DNA of 16,366 nt, taken from contig JBGTLW010000218.1 of NCBI GenBank assembly GCA_041743835.1, forward strand, positions 1 through 16,366, given 5' to 3'. The stretch is from JBGTLW01 sp041743835 (GTDB taxonomy: Bacteria > Planctomycetota > Phycisphaerae > Phycisphaerales > Phycisphaeraceae). Below the pieces are notes generated by a model. That model did no database searches, was not told the origin of the DNA, and saw only the letters and a program-made list of their open reading frames with translations. A program made the position numbers and the translations under genes. Positions 10,833 through 16,366 of this stretch are shown here, piece by piece; position 1 is the first letter of the stretch; each line of letters opens with the position of its first letter.

Positions 10833-10861
10833 TTAACACCCCGCACGGCAAACGCGATAAC
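10833..10861 (+). promoter_or_regulatory. Putative sigma-70 promoter of the ABC ATPase gene, near-leaderless
   Basis: A -35-like TTAACA (5 of 6 consensus) at 10833-10838, a 17-bp spacer, and a -10-like GATAAC (4 of 6) at 10856-10861. The ATG is at 10873, so the leader would be only about 4-6 bases. There is no ribosome binding site before the ATG, which is consistent with a leaderless or near-leaderless transcript. Confidence 0.5.
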
Positions 10862-10872
10862 CTATCCAGCGC

Positions 10873-12033
10873 ATGACGCCGATCCGAATCCGAGGTTTGA
10901 CCAAACGCTTTGGCGACACCGTCGCGGTCGATCACATCGACCTGGACATCAGCCCCGGCGACCTGTTCTTCCTGCTCGGCCCCTCCGGCTGCGGGAAGAC
11001 CACCCTCCTGCGCATGATCGCGGGGTTCACCGACCCGACCTCCGGCACAATCCACTTCGGCGAGCAGGACGTCTCACACCTCCCGCCCAACAAACGCAAC
11101 ACCGGCATGGTGTTCCAGGGCTACGCGCTGTGGCCACACATGACGGTCCGGCAGAACGTGCAGTTCGGGCTTGAGGTCCGCAAGGTCCCCAAGGACGAGA
11201 TGACCCGCCGGGTCGATGAGGCGCTGCGGCGGGTGCAATTGACGCCCCAGGCCGAGCGAAAGACCAACCAACTCTCCGGCGGGCAGCAGCAGCGCGTGGC
11301 CTTGGCGCGGGCGCTTGTCATCGAGCCGACGGTGCTGCTGCTCGATGAGCCGTTATCCAACCTCGACGCCAAGCTGCGTCTGGAGATGCGGCAGTCGATC
11401 CGCCGCATCTGCAAGGACGCGGGCATCACCGCGGTGTACGTCACACACGACCAGCACGAGGCGCTGTCCATGGCCGACGGCGTGGTGGTGCTTAACTACG
11501 GCAAGGCGATGCAGGTCGGCCCACCGCGCGAGCTTTACGAACGCCCCGCCAGCCGATTCGTCGCGGATTTTCTGGGCGAGACCAACTTCGTCGCCGGCGA
11601 AGTGAAGGAGCGGGCCGGCGGCGTCGTCACCCTCGAAACCGCGATGGGCACGCTGCGGTCCACCGTGTTTCCTCAGGACCTGCCGGCCACGGGCAACGTC
11701 ACCTGCTCCATCCGCCCCGAGTGCATCAAGCTGTTCAGGGAAGGCGAAACACCCGTGCCCGCCCCCGGAATTTCCCCCGGAACTTCCCCCGGAACTTACC
11801 CCGGAACTTCGCCCAGCGTCGCCCCCGGTGCCGCCCACGTCAACACCTTCCACGCCACGCGCACCGATGTGGTGTACCTCGGCTCGCTGGCGCAGTATCA
11901 ACTGCGTGTAGGCGACAACCAGCACGCGCTCGCGCTCAAGGCTTTTGAGCTAAACCCGCGCCTGCTCGATACCCCGGCCGACCAACTCATGTGCCACGTC
12001 AGCCCCGACGATGTGGTGATCCTGACCGACTGA
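10873..12033 (+). CDS. ABC transporter ATP-binding protein with TOBE domain (PotA/MalK/FbpC type)
   Basis: A 386-aa ATPase that would power an importer. The ATPase core is complete: Walker A G-P-S-G-C-G-K-T-T (36-44), Q-loop Gln82, signature L-S-G-G-Q (134-138), Walker B V-L-L-L-D-E-P (154-160), D-loop S-N-L-D (162-165) and H-loop His192. A regulatory TOBE-type region follows from about 235. Such subunits serve importers for sugars, polyamines, sulfate or iron; I cannot tell which. No permease or solute-binding gene is adjacent, so it is an orphan here and may serve a distant transporter. Residues 297-320 are a Pro/Gly/Ser/Thr insert (P-G-T-S-P-G-T-Y-P-G-T-S-P) encoded by a 12-bp tandem repeat within the TOBE region, which is unusual. 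The ATG at 10873 lacks a ribosome binding site but begins the fold correctly. Confidence 0.93.
   Translation: MTPIRIRGLTKRFGDTVAVDHIDLDISPGDLFFLLGPSGCGKTTLLRMIAGFTDPTSGTIHFGEQDVSHLPPNKRNTGMVFQGYALWPHMTVRQNVQFGLEVRKVPKDEMTRRVDEALRRVQLTPQAERKTNQLSGGQQQRVALARALVIEPTVLLLDEPLSNLDAKLRLEMRQSIRRICKDAGITAVYVTHDQHEALSMADGVVVLNYGKAMQVGPPRELYERPASRFVADFLGETNFVAGEVKERAGGVVTLETAMGTLRSTVFPQDLPATGNVTCSIRPECIKLFREGETPVPAPGISPGTSPGTYPGTSPSVAPGAAHVNTFHATRTDVVYLGSLAQYQLRVGDNQHALALKAFELNPRLLDTPADQLMCHVSPDDVVILTD
11762..11809 (+). repeat. In-frame 12-bp tandem repeat inside the ABC ATPase gene
   Basis: About four copies of a CCCCCGGAACTT-like unit lie in frame and encode P-G-x-S/Y repeats in the TOBE region. The first 18 bases, CCCCCGGAATTTCCCCCG, occur identically at 14381-14398 upstream of dnaA, followed in both places by a short variable step and ACTTCCCC. 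Confidence 0.9.
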
Positions 12034-12093
12034 GCGGGCGGTACGGGTGTTGCAATAAAATCTTTGGCGTGCTTGCACATGGAGCCGCAAACA

Positions 12094-12240
12094 GAGCCGC
12101 GCCCGTGAGGAAGCGGTTGCCTTTCTTGTGCGTGCCGATTGTGCGCTTTCACGGAGCCGCCGCGTCCCCGCGGCGGACCGCCACGGGGACGAGGCGGCTC
12201 TGTTGCATTGGGGAAAACCGCTTACTTACGTGCGCGGCTC
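12094..12240 (+). repeat. Modular palindromic element, copy E (complete, plus orientation)
   Basis: A complete L-I-R copy. The outer arms 12094-12118 and 12216-12240 are inverted repeats with 3 mismatches in 25. The L module continues with GGTTGCCTTTCTTGTGCGTG and a CTTTCAC end at about 12151. The inner palindromic module is at about 12152-12200. It occupies the gap between the convergent ABC ATPase and the exported-protein genes, the same type of position as copy A. Confidence 0.92.
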
Positions 12241-12264
12241 TGATAACATGACCCCCGCCCGGCT

Positions 12265-12903
12265 TCAGCGCATGATGTCGCGTTGGGCGATGAGTTTGAC
12301 GGGCTGCTGCTGCGGGGTCTTGAAGTTGCCGGGGATCTCGAACTCGAGCATGAGGGTGCGGCGGAGGAAGATGTCCTCGTCGGTCCTGGAGTTCTTGATG
12401 GTCTGCGTCTCGCCGTGGAGCCCGCCGATGAACACGGAGAACGCGTCCACATCGTCCTCGTCCGCAGCCGCGGGCCAGATCGCCACGCTTTCCTTGGCGA
12501 AGTCTTCGCCCTTGAGCAGCTTGCCCACGATCTGGGCCGAGTCCTTGAGCAGCGGGTTGTTGAGCAGGTGCTTGACCTCGTTGAACACAGCGGGGGGGAC
12601 GTTCTGGTCGGCGTTGATGATCTGGCCGTTGTCGTTGTAGATCACGACCTCGGGCACAAAGAGCCGGTCGTCGCCGGTCTTGTTGGTGACTTTGTAGGGC
12701 AGGTACCAGTACCAGCGGACGTTGCCATCGCCATCGGTGAACGCGACGGGCTGCGGGTTCTCGAAGGTGAAGTCGATGCTCCACGACGGGTTGACGATGG
12801 CGGGCTCGGGTGTGGCGTTGGCCTGCTGTTGATGGATGATGCCCAGCAGCACGAGCATGGCAACGACGGACAGGGAGAGGCCGTGACGGGATTGACGCTT
12901 CAT
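12265..12903 (-). CDS. Exported protein of unknown function
   Basis: A 212-aa precursor that I do not recognise. Residues 1-30 are a signal peptide: basic M-K-R-Q-S-R-H, hydrophobic core L-S-V-V-A-M-L-V-L-L-G-I-I, cleavage after A-N-A. The mature region contains S-W-S-I-D-F-T-F, a beta-rich F-T-D-G-D-G-N-V-R-W-Y-W-Y-L-P-Y-K-V-T-N-K-T-G-D segment, V-I-Y-N-D-N-G-Q, and a late L-E-F-E-I-P-G-N-F. This pattern suggests a small beta-sandwich in the periplasm or on the surface. There are no cysteines or lipobox. The start is supported by GAGGG (complement of 12909-12913) five bases before the ATG. It is a single gene, divergent from the acetyltransferase gene and convergent with the ABC ATPase gene. 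Confidence 0.85.
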   Translation of the reverse strand: MKRQSRHGLSLSVVAMLVLLGIIHQQQANATPEPAIVNPSWSIDFTFENPQPVAFTDGDGNVRWYWYLPYKVTNKTGDDRLFVPEVVIYNDNGQIINADQNVPPAVFNEVKHLLNNPLLKDSAQIVGKLLKGEDFAKESVAIWPAAADEDDVDAFSVFIGGLHGETQTIKNSRTDEDIFLRRTLMLEFEIPGNFKTPQQQPVKLIAQRDIMR

Positions 12904-13101
12904 CGTGACCCTCGTGATTGCGTAAAATTAAACAATTGCAGGAACGCAAGGCCCGGCAGCCGCGTCCCACCGCTTGGCCGAGCCGATGGGTGATTGTACG
13001 ATGAGCGGGTTCTTTAGGCAATGCAAACCCGGCCCGGTTCGGCGGTTGTCTCGTCGGCCGGGTTGACGCCGCCGCCCGTAGGCCGCAGCACGGACCGAAC
13101 C
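12904..13101. other. Divergent intergenic region
   Basis: This 198-bp gap separates the exported-protein gene (-) from the acetyltransferase gene (+). An AT-rich patch at about 12920-12940 (GTAAAATTAAACAATTG) is the likely promoter zone for the minus-strand gene. No convincing -35/-10 pair is visible for the plus strand. If the acetyltransferase starts at the upstream ATG (13021), the gap shrinks to 117 bp. Confidence 0.4.
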
Positions 13102-14097
13102 ATGACGAGCATCGCCGTCACCCCGCCCGGGGATGTGGACACCGACCCCGGAAGTGACCCCGACGGCGGCCCCGCGATCCGACGGGTGTCTGGGGACGGC
13201 CTTGGAGCCGCGTTGGGGCTTTTGATGACCGGCCGGGCCGACGCGGGCGACCCCTCCGTGCCCCGGTTCCTGAGCTTTGCCCACGAACACAGCCTGTCTT
13301 TAGACTGGTTCTACGCGGTTTATGACGGCCAGACGCCCCTGGCTTGTGCCCTGATCGTGCCCGGCGCGGGCCGGACCGGTGTGCTGTTCACCAGCCCCGT
13401 TCGCCGCCCCGCGCAGGTGGACCAACTGGGTGCGGTGATCCGTCATGCCCTGGGCAAGCTGGACCCCCAAACGACCCGGCTGATCCAGTCGCTGACCGAC
13501 GCCGGCCAGAAGCTCGACCGTCAGGCCCTGCTGGCGGGGGGGCTGGTCCACTTGGCGGAATTGGCGTACATGCACCGTTTTGTGGGCCGGGATGCCTGTT
13601 CCCGGCCGATCCACGACCCCCGCGATGGCCAGCCGATCCGCGTGGTCGACTGGTCCGAGGCTGCACGCCCCGCCTTCGAGCAGGCGATCCTCGATAGCTA
13701 CGTCGGCACGCTGGACTGCCCCGGGCTGCTGGGTGTGCGCACGATCGCGGACATCGTGGCCGGGCACCAGGCCGCGGGCCGGTTCGATCCCGGCCTGTGG
13801 TCGATCTTCCATGGGCAGGACGGCCGGGCGGTCGCGGTGCTTCTGCTGACCGAAGTCCCGGCGCAGCAGGCCTACGAGCTGGTGTACCTGGGCGTGAGCG
13901 AGGCGATGCGCGGGCACAAGCTGGGGTCTGCGCTGGTGGATTATGCGATGGCGGCTGTCGCGCTGCGTGGCGGTGGCAGGCTGCACCTGGCGGTCGATCA
14001 GCGCAACCTCCCGGCGCTGCGGCTCTACAAGCGCCACGGGTTCCACGCCAACGCGCACAAGACCGCGATGATCCGCACGTTAGAAGAATTGCCTTGA
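13102..14097 (+). CDS. GNAT-family N-acetyltransferase
   Basis: A 331-aa protein with a C-terminal GNAT fold. These enzymes move an acetyl group from acetyl-CoA to an amine, and the acceptor here is unknown. The acetyl-CoA-binding motif A is L-V-Y-L-G-V-S-E-A-M-R-G-H-K-L-G-S-A-L-V-D-Y-A-M, with the pyrophosphate loop R-G-H-K-L-G-S-A-L at 270-278. Motif B follows as N-L-P-A-L-R-L-Y-K-R-H-G-F. The N-terminal half (A-I-R-R-V through the F-T-S-P-V-R-R region) could be a second, degenerate GNAT-like domain, since the protein is about twice the usual single-domain length. The start is uncertain: the ATG at 13102 has only a weak GGA upstream, and an in-frame ATG at 13021 would add 27 residues. It lies upstream of dnaA on the same strand but is separated by 477 bp. 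Confidence 0.85.
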   Translation: MTSIAVTPPGDVDTDPGSDPDGGPAIRRVSGDGLGAALGLLMTGRADAGDPSVPRFLSFAHEHSLSLDWFYAVYDGQTPLACALIVPGAGRTGVLFTSPVRRPAQVDQLGAVIRHALGKLDPQTTRLIQSLTDAGQKLDRQALLAGGLVHLAELAYMHRFVGRDACSRPIHDPRDGQPIRVVDWSEAARPAFEQAILDSYVGTLDCPGLLGVRTIADIVAGHQAAGRFDPGLWSIFHGQDGRAVAVLLLTEVPAQQAYELVYLGVSEAMRGHKLGSALVDYAMAAVALRGGGRLHLAVDQRNLPALRLYKRHGFHANAHKTAMIRTLEELP

Positions 14098-14574
14098 TCC
14101 GCAGGCGTTTCCTCCACAACGTTATCCACAACTTGTGCAGCGCCCGCAAACACGGTGCAGAAAAAACTTTCATCGCGTTAACGTCTTGTTTCATCAGCAG
14201 CTTTTGCTTTCGCCGCGCTTGCGGTCACCTTCGCCCTATTGCCCGGTACCACGCGCGGCTTTAACATCCCTTGTGTCAGTGAAGGACTCGCTGACCCGGC
14301 AGCGTAACGGCAGACGTTGGTCACACGGCCGACAATCAGGCGACAAGCGGACGACAATGAGGGCTTGGGGCAATCAACCACCCCCGGAATTTCCCCCGTA
14401 AACTTCCCCGCTGTCCGCTCGCACCACCTGCCCGCGCGTGCCCCACTCGGGGCGACCGGCCCGTCGGACGGACCCACTTCAAAGTTCATGATGTTCAGGG
14501 TGACCCCGGTGGGTCTTGGGTGTGGGTGCGCTTCGGCCCCGCCGCGATCCCGTCCGCTCGATCAAGGAGACAAC
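14098..14574. other. Region upstream of dnaA with DnaA box; candidate origin or dnaA control region
   Basis: A 477-bp gap before dnaA. It contains one perfect DnaA box, TTATCCACA (14122-14130), and a weak 7-of-9 box, TCCTCCACA (14110-14118). A patch richer in A/T follows at about 14158-14220 (GCAGAAAAAACTTTCATC and TTTTGCTTTC). A copy of the CCCCCGGAATTTCCCCCG motif sits at 14381-14398. One strong box is few for an origin, so it may only serve dnaA autoregulation. I see no other gene, although the dnaA frame stays open back to 14317. Confidence 0.5.
14122..14130 (+). promoter_or_regulatory. Perfect DnaA box
   Basis: TTATCCACA is identical to the consensus high-affinity DnaA binding site. It is 445 bp before the dnaA start codon and next to a weaker box 12 bp to the left. 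Confidence 0.75.
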
Positions 14575-16143
14575 GTGGCAACCTCCACGCTTGCAACCGA
14601 TATTTCCACGCGCATCGCCGAACGACTCGCCCGCGAAGTGGGCCAGCGACGATACGAATTGTGCTTTGAACCAGCCGCCCGGCTGGACTTCGACAACCAG
14701 CACGCCACCCTCCGTGTGGCCGTCCCCTCCCGGTTTATCGCCGACCGCATCGAACGCGACTTCGGCGAACCCCTGGCCCGGCTCGCGGCGGAAGAGCTCG
14801 GCCACGCGGCGCAGGTCGCGGTCGCTATCGACCCAAAACGCTTCGACATGCCCGGCCACACCCCGCTCCACCGAAACCACCGAGCAGCAGCCAACCACAA
14901 CGCATCCAGCAATGGCTTAGACGACACGCCCCGGCCCAGCCGACAGGCCACCCCCGAGAACCACAACACCCTCGATGCCGCCCACGAGTCCGCCAATGCC
15001 ACCGACGACGCCAGACCCGGGCAACGCTTTGGCAACGGGTTCAACACCTCCAAGCGGTTCCGGCATCGGCTTGAGGGCTTTGTCACCGGCCCATCCAACG
15101 AGCTCGCCTACGCCGCCGCGACCCGCCTGGCGCAGGACGACCAGGCCGCCGACCCCGTCTTCCTCCACGGCGGGTGTGGCCTCGGCAAGACCCACCTGCT
15201 GCAAGGGGCCTGCGCCCGCATGTTGGAGCGGAGCCCCCGGTCCAAGGTCTGGTACACCACCGGCGAGCAGTTCACCAACACCTACATCCAGGCCGTCCGC
15301 AAGAACGAGCTGGACAAGTTCCGCAGCCGCGTGCGCCACCTCGACCTGCTCGCGGTCGATGACGTCCACTTCATCGCCAACAAGGACAAGACCCAGCAGG
15401 AGTTCCTGCACTGCTTCGACGCGATCGACCTCGCGGGCGCCCGGCTGATGCTGGCCAGCGACTGCCACCCCAAGCAGATCGAGAAGTTCAGCGAGGCGCT
15501 GGTCAGCCGGTGCGTCCGCGGGCTGGTGGTGGAGGTCCGCCCGCCAGATTCCGCCACACGGCGGGCGCTGATCGTCAAGTTTGCGCAGCGGCGGGGGCTG
15601 AACCTCCGCGATGAGGCCGCCGAAACCCTCGCCAACCGCTGCGTCGGCTCTGTCCGCGACCTGGAAGGCCTGCTCACCAAGCTCCACGCGCTGGCCAGCC
15701 TCACCCACCACCCCAACAGCACCCGAGGCAGCGGCGAGTACCCCCTCGCGGCCGCGCCCCTCGGCCACGCCCTGCTCGACCGCCTATTCGCCACCACCGA
15801 TGTCGGCACCCAGCGCGGCCCCGTGCGCTTCGAGGTCATCCTCCAGACCGTCTGCGACCGGCTGGACGTGCCCGCGGGCAAGATCACCGGCTCAAGCCGA
15901 CACAAGCACGTGGTCCTCGCCCGGGCGCTGGTCATCCACCTCACCCGCGTCGTCCGCAAGATGAGCTACCCCGAGATCGCCGCCGCCCTGGGCAAGAAGA
16001 GCCACTCGACGGTGATCACAGCCGACAAACGCATGGAGAAGATGCTGGCTTCCGATGAGCGTCTGCTGCTGCCCGGCGGCGCGGGCGACACCACGCTACG
16101 CGCGCTGCTCGATGAGCTACGCGCGACTCTGGCCCGGGCATGA
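14575..16143 (+). CDS. dnaA: Chromosomal replication initiator DnaA
   Basis: The replication initiator (522 aa) binds DnaA boxes and opens the origin using ATP. Domain I covers about 1-85. A low-complexity, Asn/Ala/His/Pro-rich domain II linker spans about 92-150. The AAA+ domain III has Walker A G-G-C-G-L-G-K-T-H (199-207), Walker B L-L-A-V-D-D-V-H-F (258-266), sensor 1 around L-M-L-A-S-D (291-296), and sensor 2 G-S-V-R-D-L-E-G (358-365). Domain IV carries the DNA-binding helix-turn-helix with K-S-H-S-T-V-I (475-481), where many DnaA proteins have D-H-T/S-T-V. I chose the GTG at 14575 because AAGGAG (14564-14569) lies five bases upstream and domain I starts there. The frame is open to 14317, but that extension has no ribosome binding site or DnaA similarity. 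The gene is not followed by dnaN within the window. Confidence 0.96.
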   Translation: MATSTLATDISTRIAERLAREVGQRRYELCFEPAARLDFDNQHATLRVAVPSRFIADRIERDFGEPLARLAAEELGHAAQVAVAIDPKRFDMPGHTPLHRNHRAAANHNASSNGLDDTPRPSRQATPENHNTLDAAHESANATDDARPGQRFGNGFNTSKRFRHRLEGFVTGPSNELAYAAATRLAQDDQAADPVFLHGGCGLGKTHLLQGACARMLERSPRSKVWYTTGEQFTNTYIQAVRKNELDKFRSRVRHLDLLAVDDVHFIANKDKTQQEFLHCFDAIDLAGARLMLASDCHPKQIEKFSEALVSRCVRGLVVEVRPPDSATRRALIVKFAQRRGLNLRDEAAETLANRCVGSVRDLEGLLTKLHALASLTHHPNSTRGSGEYPLAAAPLGHALLDRLFATTDVGTQRGPVRFEVILQTVCDRLDVPAGKITGSSRHKHVVLARALVIHLTRVVRKMSYPEIAAALGKKSHSTVITADKRMEKMLASDERLLLPGGAGDTTLRALLDELRATLARA

Positions 16144-16226
16144 CGGCGGCCGCTCCGACCCTCGGCGGGGGCTCCCACCAGCCCCGCCGGGAACCCGCCC
16201 GCCCGGGCTCTTACCCACCCAAGCCA

Positions 16227-16253
16227 AAGCCCACGGACTCAGTCCGTGGGCTT
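16227..16253 (+). terminator. Perfect 13-bp-stem hairpin downstream of dnaA
   Basis: AAGCCCACGGACT and AGTCCGTGGGCTT form a perfect palindrome around a single central C, 83 bp after the dnaA stop codon. Only a few interspersed T residues follow (CTGGTTTCATATT), so it is an imperfect intrinsic terminator. It shares CCCACGG/CCGTGGG arms with the palindrome in the gltB-gltD gap (about 601-621) and may belong to a REP-like family. Confidence 0.55.
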
Positions 16254-16313
16254 CTGGTTTCATATTGATTCACCGGCCCATGTGTCGGCCTGAAGATTTT
16301 CCGTAGCAGGCTC

Positions 16314-16342
16314 TTGTTGTCGAGTCTGGTGTAGTGTAGAAT
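16314..16342 (+). promoter_or_regulatory. Possible sigma-70 promoter reading off the right edge
   Basis: A TTGTTG -35-like box (16314-16319), a 17-bp spacer and a TAGAAT -10-like box (16337-16342). The gene it might drive lies beyond the window, so there is no independent support. Confidence 0.3.
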
Positions 16343-16366
16343 GAACGTGCTGGGCGAAGTCGATCG

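Noticed and set aside
13300..14194. Two overlapping minus-strand frames of about 250-270 codons
   Set aside because: Antisense to the acetyltransferase gene, which has clear GNAT motifs. No ribosome binding site or domain supports them.
14317..14574. N-terminal extension of DnaA by 86 residues
   Set aside because: No ribosome binding site or DnaA similarity. The GTG at 14575 has AAGGAG five bases upstream and begins domain I.
14917..15768. Minus-strand frame of 283 codons
   Set aside because: Antisense to the conserved AAA+ domain of dnaA.

Overview
The window is GC-rich bacterial chromosome, apart from one AT-rich island. The gene style suggests a planctomycete, possibly of the Phycisphaerae: secreted proteins of no recognised family, GC-rich palindromic repeats whose ends encode Glu-Pro-Arg-Pro-stop, and a divergent DnaA. 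This placement is inference, because no rRNA is present. I count ten intact or edge-truncated protein genes of clear coding character, two further small membrane-protein genes, and one transposase fragment.

Left third (1-6373, all minus strand): a nitrogen-assimilation operon, read right to left. A LysR-type regulator with a near-consensus promoter and almost no 5' leader overlaps the glutamate synthase large subunit gene (gltB) by the four bases ATGA. The small subunit gene (gltD) follows after a 197-bp gap and runs off the left edge. That gap holds a strong hairpin and four copies of a 15-bp unit. Together GltB and GltD make glutamate from glutamine and 2-oxoglutarate, and the regulator probably controls them.

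Middle (6374-12903): mostly unlinked single genes. They are a family-4 glycosyltransferase (+), an exported ThuA/amidotransferase-fold protein (-), a DUF2237 protein (-), an ABC-transporter ATPase without permease partners (+), and an exported protein of unknown function (-). Five copies, whole or partial, of a modular palindromic element lie between them. The two complete copies sit in convergent gene gaps, and one supplies the stop codon of the ThuA-like gene. Between two partial copies, at roughly 9014-10165, is an AT-rich island. It holds two small membrane-protein genes, a 196-bp miniature element with 33-bp terminal inverted repeats, and the truncated 5' end of an apparently related transposase gene.

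Right third (12904-16366): a GNAT-type acetyltransferase (+), a 477-bp intergenic region with one perfect DnaA box (a candidate replication origin or dnaA control region), dnaA itself starting at a GTG with a strong ribosome binding site, a perfect 13-bp-stem hairpin after dnaA, and a possible promoter reading off the right edge.

I found no CRISPR array, rRNA, tRNA, toxin-antitoxin pair or recognisable defence system. The most unusual content is the repeat architecture and the AT-rich island that appears to split one repeat.
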